Source: Nectonema munidae
Taxonomy: Eukaryota > Nematomorpha > Nectonematoida > Nectonematidae
Assembly (NCBI GenBank): GCA_030549495.1
Contig: JAUIRK010000150.1
Location: 248,001 to 312,000, forward strand
Direction of reading: 5' to 3'
DNA: 64,000 nucleotides
The notes beneath the pieces are model-generated. The model did not search any database and was not told the origin of the DNA. It worked only from the letters and a program-made list of their open reading frames with translations. Position 1 is the first letter of the stretch. Each line of letters starts with the position of its first letter. The position numbers were made by a program, and so were the translations under genes. Below, one piece after another: positions 55,409-64,000 of the stretch.

Positions 55409-57274
55409 TTAAGTTCGATGACAAGAAAAACATTTTTTTATATTACACTGAGTATTATAATGATTTATATAATGTTGTTTAATTGTTTTTTTGAAGAGAC
55501 TGATGGGCATGTATATATAGCATGAATTAGGTAGGATGGAGTTCCAACAATGTGGTAATTTATATTTAATAGACTGGGAATTTGCTTTGGTTTTATAAAA
55601 TGGCATCACTGCTTTATTATTGTCACGTAAATTATAATACATATTAAGATCATCGTTAAAACAAATGAAAGAGTTAAATATTTTAGGTAAATAATTGTTA
55701 AATAGTTTATAGGTAAAAAGTAGTAGGTTATAATAAAATAGGTCAGCAATTTTCAATATGTTTGATTTATAAAAAAGCTCATCAGTATGCGCGATATAAT
55801 GTGTATTAAAAATTAGTCTTAAAACTTTTTTTTGTGACTTATATAGTAAAGAAAGATTTTGGTGTCCCCAAACTAGTATGCCATAATTTATATATGATAG
55901 AAAAAATGAATTATATAACAAAATTTTAGTGTCTGTAGGAAAGAAATTATTATAACATTTAAAAATACCTATGATTTTACTTAATTTAGTGTTAGTATAT
56001 GAAATGTGTCGCTTCCATTTTAAATCATCATCTATAACTATGCCTAATAAAGTGTAACTTTTAACTAGATCAAAAACAAAATTAGAAAAGTCAAGCTTTA
56101 GAGATTTTTTCCTATTAAAAAGCATAGCCTTGGATTTTTCGTAATTAATCGTCATACAGTTAGCTTGACACCACTCAAAAAGTTTATCCGTTTGCTGTAT
56201 AACGTATTCTAGAGTTTTATTGTGTGCAATGGGTAAGGTTATAGTTAAATCATCAGCGAATATGAAAAATTTTAAATGAACATTTGAATTATGTATATCA
56301 TTTAGATATATAAGAAACATCAACGGGCCGAGTATCGAACCCTGTGGAACCCCACACGTGACGGGCAAAACGTTAGAATGAAATTTATCAACAATTACTG
56401 TTTGGCGTCTATGGTAAAAGTAAGAAGATAAAAGAGATAGAGATTTAGTGCCGATACCATAAAGGGCAAGTTTTTTCAGTAAAATAGAGTGAGAAACATT
56501 ATCAAAGGCTCTTGAGAAATCAATGAAAAATGTAAGCACACTTTGACCTGACTCAAAATTCTGAATAATTTCATTGATTAAACAAATAAGAAGTGACTGT
56601 GTGTTGTGGAGATTACGGAAGCCAAATTGAAATTTATATAGTATTTCATTACTTTCAAAAAAAGAAACTAGTTGAGAATATAATAACTTTTCAAATATTT
56701 TAGACAAAATTGGTACTATAGAGATAGGGCGGTAATTGTCTGGGTTATTTTTATCCCCTTTTTTGAAGATTGGGTGAACTATGCTAAGTTTAAAAGAATC
56801 AGGGAAAATAGAATATTTCAAGCAAGAATTGTAACCAATTAACATGAATTTAGCAATAATATTAATACAAATTTTAATATGAGAAATTGAGAGACCGTAA
56901 ACATCAGCAGAATGATTCATTTTGATATCTTTTACTGCTAAAAGAATGTCATTCATGGAAAACTTTTGGTAGTCAAAGTGGATGGAAGATTGCTTCACAT
57001 AATTTGAGAAGTCACCTACAGGTTTAGAACATGCGATAAAATGAGAAAATTTATAATTAAAATAGTTAGATATAGTATGACTATTATCAATCAATTTATT
57101 GTCAATTCTCAACACAATATTCGAATCAATAGAAGGATTGATCAATTTATTAATCTCTTGCCAAATTTGTTTAGGACATGACTTATTCGAAAATGTTTCC
57201 TTGAAAAATTGAATTTTTAGTGATTTAATCTTATATTTTATTTCATTTCTAATTGAAATATACTTATGTTTCAA
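55409..57274 (-). CDS. Reverse transcriptase (ORF2 C-terminal part), Jockey-like LINE
   Basis: An open stretch of 621 codons. It begins in the linker (ISIRNEIKYKIKSLKIQFFK). It then has SFKLSIVHPIFKKGDKNNPD, NYRPISIVPILSKIFEKLLY, LTFFIDFSRAFDNVSHSILL (motif A), VTCGVPQGSILGPLMFLIYL (motif B) and FFIFADDLTITLPI (motif C, FADD catalytic pair intact), followed by EKSKAMLFNRK and LLGIVIDDDLKWKRHI (thumb). The C-terminal region has YINYGILVWG and a terminal CFSCHRT. All catalytic residues look intact. It is listed as CDS because the frame is unbroken, though the whole ORF2 has slips upstream at about 57290 and 57970. Confidence 0.85.
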   Translation of the reverse strand: MKHKYISIRNEIKYKIKSLKIQFFKETFSNKSCPKQIWQEINKLINPSIDSNIVLRIDNKLIDNSHTISNYFNYKFSHFIACSKPVGDFSNYVKQSSIHFDYQKFSMNDILLAVKDIKMNHSADVYGLSISHIKICINIIAKFMLIGYNSCLKYSIFPDSFKLSIVHPIFKKGDKNNPDNYRPISIVPILSKIFEKLLYSQLVSFFESNEILYKFQFGFRNLHNTQSLLICLINEIIQNFESGQSVLTFFIDFSRAFDNVSHSILLKKLALYGIGTKSLSLLSSYFYHRRQTVIVDKFHSNVLPVTCGVPQGSILGPLMFLIYLNDIHNSNVHLKFFIFADDLTITLPIAHNKTLEYVIQQTDKLFEWCQANCMTINYEKSKAMLFNRKKSLKLDFSNFVFDLVKSYTLLGIVIDDDLKWKRHISYTNTKLSKIIGIFKCYNNFFPTDTKILLYNSFFLSYINYGILVWGHQNLSLLYKSQKKVLRLIFNTHYIAHTDELFYKSNILKIADLFYYNLLLFTYKLFNNYLPKIFNSFICFNDDLNMYYNLRDNNKAVMPFYKTKANSQSIKYKLPHCWNSILPNSCYIYMPISLFKKTIKQHYINHYNTQCNIKKCFSCHRT

Positions 57275-57294
57275 ATCAGTACAAAATTTGGTCT

Positions 57295-57975
57295 TCAGTT
57301 TAAAAAAATCAAATTACGTTGTCTAATTAAATTCAGTATATGTTTGTCAATCCAGGGATTTTTAGGGTTGGTATAATAAGACGCTCTACTTGATTTTATC
57401 AGTTTTGTATTGCTATTTACAAAGCTTGAAAGCATAGTATTAAATTTTTCAAAATAATTATTAGGATTGTCAAAGTCATGCTTCAGGTAGTGATACCAAT
57501 TAAAATTAGCAATATCAAGCAAAAAGGAATTTTTATCAAACTTTTTTTTTAATGGGTACTTGTTAATGTTAAACGAAACTTTAAATGTCGCTAAAATAGG
57601 TAGGTGATCGGATATATCAAATAAAATATTAAAAGCTTTGTTTTGATAATAAGATGTCGGAGCGTATATATTATCTAATATAGTTTCACTGTTAGGTCTT
57701 GTTAATTTAGATATTAACGGTTGAAAACCATATGACAGCATAATATCCATAAAGGCTTGGACAAATCTGTCATTATCAATTTTGCGAAGATCAAAATTAA
57801 AATCACCTAAAAAAACACTCGATTTGAAATCATGCTTATAATTAGTCAGGAAATACTCAAAGTCATAGAAGAATGCTTCAATATTGCTATGAACTAATGT
57901 GGGCTTACGATAAATATTGTTAATAAATATGCTGTTATATTTATCTAATGAAATAGAAATGGTAAAAACTTCAAA
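57295..57975 (-). CDS. APE endonuclease, second half (ORF2), Jockey-like LINE
   Basis: In the frame between the two slips, the minus strand reads ...INNIYRKPTLVHSNIEAFFY, SSVFLGDFNFDLRKIDNDRF (GDFN catalytic motif), YGFQPLISKLTRPNSETILD and FDISDHLPILATFKV (SDH motif), then KNPWIDKHILNLIRQRNLIF into the linker. The slip at its lower end lies in a run of seven T (about 57290). Confidence 0.75.
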   Translation of the reverse strand, partial: FEVFTISISLDKYNSIFINNIYRKPTLVHSNIEAFFYDFEYFLTNYKHDFKSSVFLGDFNFDLRKIDNDRFVQAFMDIMLSYGFQPLISKLTRPNSETILDNIYAPTSYYQNKAFNILFDISDHLPILATFKVSFNINKYPLKKKFDKNSFLLDIANFNWYHYLKHDFDNPNNYFEKFNTMLSSFVNSNTKLIKSSRASYYTNPKNPWIDKHILNLIRQRNLIFLN

Positions 57976-58475
57976 AAAATTGCTAGAGTGAACACTATTG
58001 CAAATTGTGAATTTAAACTATTATGAACATAAAATCCTAATCCGCTATGAGAGCTAAGCATAGGTGGCATAAAAACAAACTTATAGTTTTCTATTTCGAA
58101 GGATCTAAATTTAATTTTATCTATCCAAAGTTCCTGAAGACAAATGACGTGAAGTGGATAATTGTTATGTGATTCGAATATGGAAATCAGATATTTTAAC
58201 AAATCATATTTTGGTTTCAGGGATTGGATATTAAGACTAATTACATTAAAATTAAACAAGTTTAAATTTGTATATAGATTGGCAAATTTAGATGAATTAA
58301 AGTCATATAACATACACTGCTCTTTAAAATGTGAAGCGAAAAACAAGTCAGGAAATTTTTCATTACAGTTAGAAAATTCATCAAATTTCATTAGTTTATT
58401 AATACTCTTACGACAATTTAAACTACAAGAAAAATTATTACTTTCATTCAAAGAAATGACATCATTAATATTCAT
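57945..58475 (-). CDS. ORF2 N-terminus and first half of APE endonuclease, Jockey-like LINE
   Basis: Starts MNINDVISLNESNNFSCSLN at 58475, just inside the end of ORF1. The endonuclease begins at FNVISLNIQSLKPKYDLLKY, with VICLQELWIDKIKFRSF holding the catalytic glutamate, and SHSGLGFYVHNSL. The open frame ends after a T-run slip near 57970, from where the sequence continues in the frame of the next entry. The roughly 70 residues before the endonuclease are not recognised. Confidence 0.75.
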   Translation of the reverse strand: MNINDVISLNESNNFSCSLNCRKSINKLMKFDEFSNCNEKFPDLFFASHFKEQCMLYDFNSSKFANLYTNLNLFNFNVISLNIQSLKPKYDLLKYLISIFESHNNYPLHVICLQELWIDKIKFRSFEIENYKFVFMPPMLSSHSGLGFYVHNSLNSQFAIVFTLAIFLKFLPFLFH

Positions 58476-59318
58476 CTAAAATATACTTAAGATTCAATTC
58501 GTTCATTATATTACGCTTTTCTTTTTCAGAATTAAGGGATGTACAGTCACTAGAGTTGCATACATGTGAAGAAGGTAATTTAAAACTTGAACATCTAGAA
58601 CAGATAACAGGATTTGATTTACAACAGTCTTTAGAAAAATTATCTAAACTACAATATCTACAAACGGGTGTACTGGATCTGCAATCTGAAGCAATATGAT
58701 CAAACTTGTTACATTTATAACAAATTTTAACAAATGAACGAAGAAGTTCTAAATTAAATGCATAACATCCAATATATATATGTTTATTGGGAAATAATAA
58801 CCTGATCGATGCCTTACTAAACTTAATAGCTATATTATAATGCGACTTAGAAATGGTTGGTAGCTTAAACATGTTTAAAATATCTTCTAATTTTATATTA
58901 TTCTGACTAGAGATAAATTCCTTTATTTTGTCAAAATTCATCTCATTTGGGATATTTTTCAAACAAAAATAAGGCAATTTTTGTTTTACATCTTCAAATT
59001 TGAAGTAACTAGCAGTTAAGACAGATTTAAGATGAACTAAATTATTATCATTAGAGGTCTCAAGAATTAAAGAATTATCATTAGTCTTTTTACAGTTTTT
59101 TAAACACAGTTTATTATAGGCTGGCTTAAGTTTTTTGTTTATACATGATGTAAAATTTTGACTAGAATTATCAAAAAACTTTGGAATCTTAACTGATAAA
59201 GAAGGCTTATAATTATAGACTTTCTTGGTTTTAGAACTATTTTCAACTACTTGGCTATACGATAAATGACTTTTAGATGATAAACCAGAGTTGGTATAAT
59301 AAGCGAAGAACTTATAAA
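58465..59318 (-). CDS. ORF1 (Gag-like, zinc-knuckle) protein, Jockey-like LINE, 5'-incomplete
   Basis: The frame is open from about 59318 to the stop at 58465-58467, roughly 284 codons. The first ATG is only at 58977 (MPYFCLKNIPNEMNFDKIKE), so the true start is probably lost at the 5' truncation. C-terminal cysteine motifs: CYKCNKFDHIASDC (a proper C-x2-C-x4-H-x4-C knuckle), then CRYCSLDNFSKDC and CSRCSSFKLPSSHVC, which are variant knuckles. The part before it (IYIGCYAFNLELLRSFVKIC) resembles the strand region preceding knuckles in Jockey ORF1 proteins. These proteins package and target LINE RNA; that is known for relatives, not shown here. Confidence 0.75.
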
Positions 59319-60146
59319 AACAATTATAAATAAGTTAAGTTTCTTACAGAAAAAACAAAGTTCAAACTATAAAAAAAATTTGAAATAGAAAACAAGAAAG
59401 AAAATGGTTGTAATTATATTTTAGAAGGAGAAAATAAAAGAATTCGCCATTTTTAAAAATCCAAAAAATGGCCGTCGAATTTGCAGCTTATTTTACCCTT
59501 AAAATGGTTCCCAAAAATTTTGGAAAAGTTTGAGAGGCTATCATACAAATTCTAGGGAACAGATTTAATTGTAACTTTGAATATATATATTGTATATTAT
59601 ATTTAGTTTATATGCAAAATTTAAATTAAATTGTCAAATTATTTACAAAGTTATTTAACTTTATATTTGAAGCTATTTTTGCAGCTTATTTTACATAGAC
59701 CGCGATAAATGACTTTTAGATGATAAACCAGAGTTGGTATAATAAGCGAAGAACTTATAAAAACAATTATAAATAAGTTAAGTTTCTTACAGAAAAAACA
59801 AAGTTCAAACTATAAAAAAATTTGAAATAGAAAACAAGAAAGAAAATGGTTGTAATTATATTTTAGAAGGAGAAAATAAAAGAATTTGCCATTTTTAAAA
59901 ATCCAAAAAATGGCCGTCGAATTTGCAGCTTATTTTACCCTTAAAATGGTTCCCAAAAATTTTGGAAAAGTTTGAGAGGCTATCATACAAATTCTAGGGA
60001 ACAGATTTAATTGTAACTTTGAATATATATATTGTATATTATATTTAGTTTATATGCAAAATTTAAATTAAATTGTCAAATTATTTAGAAAGTTATTTAA
60101 CTTTATATTTGAAGCTATTTTTGACGCTTATTTTACATAGACCGCT
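59261..60146 (+). repeat. 443-bp tandem duplication spanning the LINE's 5' edge
   Basis: Two near-identical units, 59261-59703 and 59704-60146, each starting GATAAATGACTTTTAGATGA. The first 50 or so bases are the 5' end of the LINE's ORF1; the rest is array-like and AT-rich DNA (GTTTCTTACAGAAAAAACAA, GAATTTGCCATTTTTAAAA, TTGCAGCTTATTTTACCCTT). Few differences are visible, so the duplication is younger than the LINE insertion. Confidence 0.9.
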
Positions 60147-60446
60147 TTTGAAGTGCGGGTTTGATTTACACTTTGATTCGAAAAAAATATGTTTTGGATA
60201 AATATTATTTTATTATTGTTTATTGCATATAAATTTTTAAAGAGAAGATAAATAGATCAAAATATGTGTTTTAATCAATTTTTATCAATAAGTAATCTCA
60301 TGAATTTATTTTTTTTTCACTTTAATCCTAAATTTATTTCTATATTTTTATAAAATAATTATAATTTTCGACATCCTCATTGAAGAAATAATGAGTTTTG
60401 TTGGATAATCATATTCTACTTTTATTTAGATTAGATACAACCTTTA

Positions 60447-60960
60447 TAAGGGATGCATTTTAAACTAAAGCTCCTTTCATTTGGACAAATTTTTACCTAT
60501 ATTATGTGATAATTTCTAACACAATTATAAAGCGACTCTACTCTCAGAATCTAAATTTATTTGTAGATTTTGAATTAATCAACCAAAATTTAAATGCGGG
60601 TTTTATTTACACTTTGATTCGAAAAAATATGTTTTGGATAAATATTATTTTTATTATTGTTTACTGCATTAAATTTAAGGAGATAAGGGATGCATTTTAA
60701 ACTAAAGCTTTTTTCATTTGGACAAATTTTTACCTATATTCTGTGACAATTTCCAGCCCAATTATAAAGCGACTCTACTTTCAGAATCTAAATTTATTTG
60801 TATATTGAAGAAATATTTTTTCAGTATAAAGAGTTTAGAAAACTCTTCTCTAATATGTAATGATTTATTCTCATCTAAATTTATTTTTATATTGAAGAAA
60901 TATTTTTTCAGTATAAAGAGTTTAGAAAACTCTTCTCTAATATGTAATGATATATTCTCA
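60447..60960. repeat. Dispersed 120-bp repeats and an 87-bp tandem duplication
   Basis: Two copies (60447-60570 and 60686-60800) of the sequence GGGATGCATTTTAAACTAAA ... AAAGCGACTCTACT, also present at 50167. From 60804 to 60961 an 87-bp unit (ATTGAAGAAATATTTTTTCA ... TAATATGTAATGAT) is tandemly duplicated. Open frames across this block are repeat sequence. Confidence 0.7.
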
Positions 60961-61000
60961 TAACCTGTACGGTTGAACGCGGGTAGACAACGTGCGTGTT

Positions 61001-62526
61001 ATCTCCAACCCGTATATTACGATGATTCTTCTCCAACCTGTATTCTACGATGATTCATCTCCAAACTATATACTACAATGATTCATCTCCAACCTGTATA
61101 CTACGATAATTCATCTCCAACCTGTATACTACGATAATTCATCTCCAACCTGTATACTACGATGATTCATCTCCAACCTGTATACTACGATAATTCATCT
61201 CCAACCTGTATACTACGATGATTCATCTTCAACCTGTATACTACGATGGTTTCTATTCCATGTACAAATAACTAGGGAGACAATGTTCAACTTTCTGTTC
61301 ACATTCTGCTAGATGTAAGATTTGATATACCTCATTCGGGGAGACGATAGTACATAAGTTATTACCTATATACATTATACCTGTATACTACGTTGGTTCA
61401 TCTCCAACCTGTATATCGCGATAATTCATCTCCAACCTATATAATATATTTTATCAAATAATCAAAATAAAATTCTGTAATCAAAGAATCGAAAAATATT
61501 CTTTAAAAAATCAAAAAATATCAAACTTTCTGTTCATATTTTGCTACCTCATACGATGTTACAAAAGTTATTACCTATACTTTGCAATTTGAACAATTTT
61601 AAATATTATATTTGTCGAATAATCAAAGAATCGAAAAATGTTAAAATCAAAAAATATTTATTATCGAATAATCAAAGAATCGAAAAATGTTCAAATCAAA
61701 AAATATTTATTCTTTTTAAATATATCGTTGGCTCCCCTTACTTTTAAAATTGAAAGATAAACCTAGTCTTTAATAATTAATTTTTATCAAATTATGCACA
61801 TACGAAACTAAAAGTAAGGGGAGCCAACGATATATTTAAAAAGAATAAATATTTTTTGATTTGAACATTTTTCGATTCTTTGATTATTCGATAATAAATA
61901 TTTTTTGATTTTAACATTTTTCGATTCTTTGATTATTCGACAAATATAATATTTAAAATCGTGCAAATTGCAAAGTATAGGTAATAACTTTTGTAACATC
62001 GTATGAGGTAGCAATATATGAACAGAAAGTTTGATATTTTTTGATTTTTTAAAGAATATTTTTCGATTCTTTGATTACAGAATTTTATTTTGATTATTTG
62101 ATAAAATATATTATATAGGTTGGAGATGAATTATCGCGGTATACAGGTTGGAGATGAACCAACGTAGTATACAGGTATAATGTATATAGGTAATAACTTA
62201 TGTAGCATCGTCTCCCCGAATGAGGTATATCAAATCTTACATCTAGCAGAATGTGAACAGAAAGTTGAACATTGTCTTCCTAGTTATTTGTACATGGAAT
62301 AGAAACCATCGTAGTATACAGGTTGAAGATGAATCATCGTGGTATACAGGTTGGAGATGAATTATCGTAGTATACAGGTTGGAGATGAATCATCGTAGTA
62401 TACAGGTTGGAGATGAATTATCGTAGTATACAGGTTGGAGATGAATTATCGTAGTATACAGGTTGGAGATGAATCATTGTAGTATATAGTTTGGAGATGA
62501 ATCATCGTAGAATACAGGTTGGAGAT
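61001..62526. mobile_element. Long palindromic (fold-back) element with terminal minisatellites
   Basis: A near-perfect inverted repeat. The left arm is 61001-61745, the right arm 61810-62526, and the 64-bp spacer is 61746-61809 (AAAGATAAACCTAGTCTTTA ... CACATACGAAACT). The arms begin with a 28-bp minisatellite: nine units on the left, eight on the right in the same order, so the right arm is shorter by exactly one unit. Inside the arms lie CATTCGGGGAGACGATAGTA and single 160-bp satellite units. No transposase or other ORF. A rearranged copy is at 47467-48540. The palindrome lies in what appears to be the first intron of the orphan gene at 62564-63508, 37 bp below its donor site. Confidence 0.85.
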
Positions 62527-62563
62527 ATATATATATATAATTTTGTTAAAAAAAAATTTTTAC

Positions 62564-63508
62564 CTTTAAATCTCCACAAATCAGCCACTGATGCTCTTCA
62601 TATTTTAAAGCTGAAATAATGCACTTTATGTCGTCAAAGTTTTCTTTGATGCTCACTGAATGTGCAAGAGAAATAGAAGCAAAACTATTTTCGATATTTA
62701 GCAAAACCGCTTTGAAACTCTTAAGAGAAGAATCTAGGAACAATCTCCAATCTTTTGAATTGTATTTCACTCCTAAATTTCGAATAAGTTTTTCTATGTT
62801 TATGCAATACACAAATGATGAGTTGCTGTTGTAGGCAAAAAATTCTCTAAACTCTTCTTCTCTCTCTCTGAACCAAGCAAATTTAGTTTCCGAAGCCAAC
62901 AAAATATTTTCTTTTAATCTGGATCCCAATATTTGAGCAGATTCTTTGGAGAGAGCTAAATCTCTGACCAAGTCATTCAGCTTTGCTTGACTCATAAGAA
63001 CAGGATTGGAATTTTCAGAATCACAAGTAAAAGACTTGTCTGAGTATGAATCATCACTGTCAAAATCATCGTCATTTGAACTTAAACAATTAATTATATT
63101 TAAGGGCCGAGGTGTTACAGACACATCTGGACTATGGCAAACAGGTTTTATTGCAGAATTCACATCTGGATAAATAACTGACGTTTTTTTCTTTTTGTTA
63201 ATACCTTTCAAATTTGTTAAACAAAAATAACAATCTTCAAAATGATCTCCTTGTTCCCGTCAAACCATTGGTATGCCAAATGGTAACTCATTTTGTTTTC
63301 CATGACCCCATTTTCTCAAGCTTTCAACACATGTTCGACAGGTGATATGAGGTGCAAATGCCTTATCCTAGTCACCCAGCTTAACACCAAAATATGCATG
63401 ATAGGATTTTTTAAAAAACTTTGTAATTTTTGACACTTGGTCTGCAAAAGTTAGTTTTCCGCAAATATAACAGGACCGGTTTGGATCGTTTAGACACTTT
63501 CTATTCAT
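62564..63508 (-). pseudogene. Orphan repeat-associated zinc-finger protein, first exon, with two in-frame stops
   Basis: On the minus strand from ATG at 63508: MNRKCLNDPNRSCYICGKLT, SKITKFFKKSYHAYFGVKLG, HITCRTCVESLRKWGHGKQN, ELPFGIPMV and DCYFCLTNLKGINKKKK (cysteine pairs C-x2-C, C-x2-C, C-x2-C). After an acidic linker it reads LMSQAKLNDLVRDLALSKES, AQILGSRLKENILL and FREREEEFREFFA, ending HQWLICGDLK at a good donor AAAG|GTAAAA (62564/62563). I recognise the layout from a multi-copy family in many invertebrate genomes with unknown role, where the next residues continue after an intron as here. Two in-frame stops, TAG (near 63370) and TGA (near 63264), sit where relatives have Q and W; each is a single transition. 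Frame is otherwise open from 63508, so decay is recent. The downstream exon was not found in the window. Confidence 0.65.
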
Positions 63509-64000
63509 TTATATTTAATTCTAAAAAAAAATAATGTTATTATTTCACAAAAAAAATAAAAAAAATAACAATATTTTAAAATAGCTAAAACAAAAAAACG
63601 AAAAAAACTAATAAATTATAAATTATTGAATTACGAAAAAAGTAGATTTAATTAAACCAAATGAGTTACATATTCGAAATCACCATTAAAATTTGACCCA
63701 GTATTTGTATAGAAACTCTGACAACAAATTTGATGTAGACCAGTGTTATTTTATTGAAGAAATAAACTTTTTGATTGTATTCAACCTTAACATTTTAAAT
63801 AAATAGAAATTATCAAAATGGCCTCTAGCGGCCCATTGCGGCCATCCAAGGTAGTAAAAAATTGCAGCCATGCATGGGCTAAACATCTCATGCGATTAGA
63901 TCACCCAAAACATCAATACCTTCACACGTTTCACTCATATTCATTTCTATACAGACTCCTTTAAAACCACGCGCGATCTACACCTTATCAAAAATGTTCC
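63509..64000. other. Non-coding flank
   Basis: Upstream of the orphan exon; AT-rich to about 63800, then somewhat richer in GC (CTAGCGGCCCATTGCGGCCA). A promoter may be here but no element is distinctive. Confidence 0.4.

Larger units (their letters stand above)
55385..59320 (-). mobile_element. Jockey-like LINE with nearly intact ORFs
   Basis: On the minus strand: ORF1 with CCHC zinc knuckles (58465 to about 59318), then ORF2 starting at 58475 and overlapping the ORF1 end by 11 bp, with APE endonuclease and a full reverse transcriptase ending at 55409. ORF1-ORF2 overlap, triple zinc knuckle and lack of RNase H match the Jockey clade. ORF2 is interrupted only by two apparent one-base slips, both in T runs. 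The 5' end falls in a 443-bp tandem duplication. Confidence 0.8.

Noticed and set aside
58162-58479. A 105-residue plus-strand ORF
   Set aside because: It is antisense to the LINE endonuclease ORF and follows its codon pattern.
61541-62014. Two mirrored 68-residue ORFs
   Set aside because: They are the two arms of the palindrome read on opposite strands.
1-64000. CRISPR arrays, bacterial operons or rRNA genes
   Set aside because: The tandem repeats lack the spacer-repeat structure of CRISPR, introns and eukaryotic transposons rule out a bacterial origin, and no rRNA-like stretch was seen.

Overview
The window is very AT-rich eukaryotic DNA, dense in repeats and poor in genes. Short GT-AG introns, AATAAA signals, many families of non-LTR retrotransposons and DNA transposons, a caspase, a rhodopsin-like receptor and a tRNA-derived SINE point to an invertebrate animal. 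The mix of hAT/DUF4371, piggyBac, MULE, CR1-like and Jockey-like elements would suit an arthropod with a large AT-rich genome (copepod, mite or similar), but nothing seen fixes the species. No retroviral, LTR-element or Polinton remains were recognised.

Layout. 0.7-2.7 kb: broken transposase-like gene of an invertebrate repeat family I cannot place in a superfamily. 4.1-4.4 kb: last exon(s) of an effector caspase (p10 subunit). 6.8-11.8 kb: a TTAA-flanked MITE, an A/C-rich LINE fragment, a hAT-like (TTF/DUF4371) transposase pseudogene and a MULE with about 130-bp terminal inverted repeats. 13-22.6 kb: small inverted-repeat elements, a 1.66-kb non-autonomous hAT with a perfect 8-bp target duplication, a tRNA-derived SINE and a truncated CR1-like LINE. 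23.2-24.2 kb: an intact single-exon 7TM receptor. 25.7-27.1 kb: a second hAT-like pseudogene. 27.5-34.5 kb: a nearly full-length CR1-like LINE split by a 3.2-kb hAT, which itself holds a further insertion carrying a second SINE copy. 37.1-39.0 kb: piggyBac transposase pseudogene. 39.9-40.6 kb: third CR1-like fragment. 40.9-46.3 kb: the gene-rich part: a multi-exon SAM-domain gene (minus), an orphan ORF (minus) and a three-exon gene for an orphan secreted protein (plus). 47.3-64 kb: satellite-like DNA, including a composite minisatellite/fold-back element present twice, a Jockey-like LINE with nearly intact ORFs lying in a minisatellite array, and at the end a stop-containing exon of another orphan repeat-associated family.

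The genes do not form one pathway. The likely host genes (caspase, 7TM receptor, SAM-domain protein, secreted orphan) are islands among nested transposons. The least familiar structures are the two related composite elements at 47.5-48.5 kb and 61.0-62.5 kb, which share an ordered 28-bp minisatellite, a 64-bp core and a 160-bp repeat, and the secreted orphan protein at 44.3-46.2 kb.
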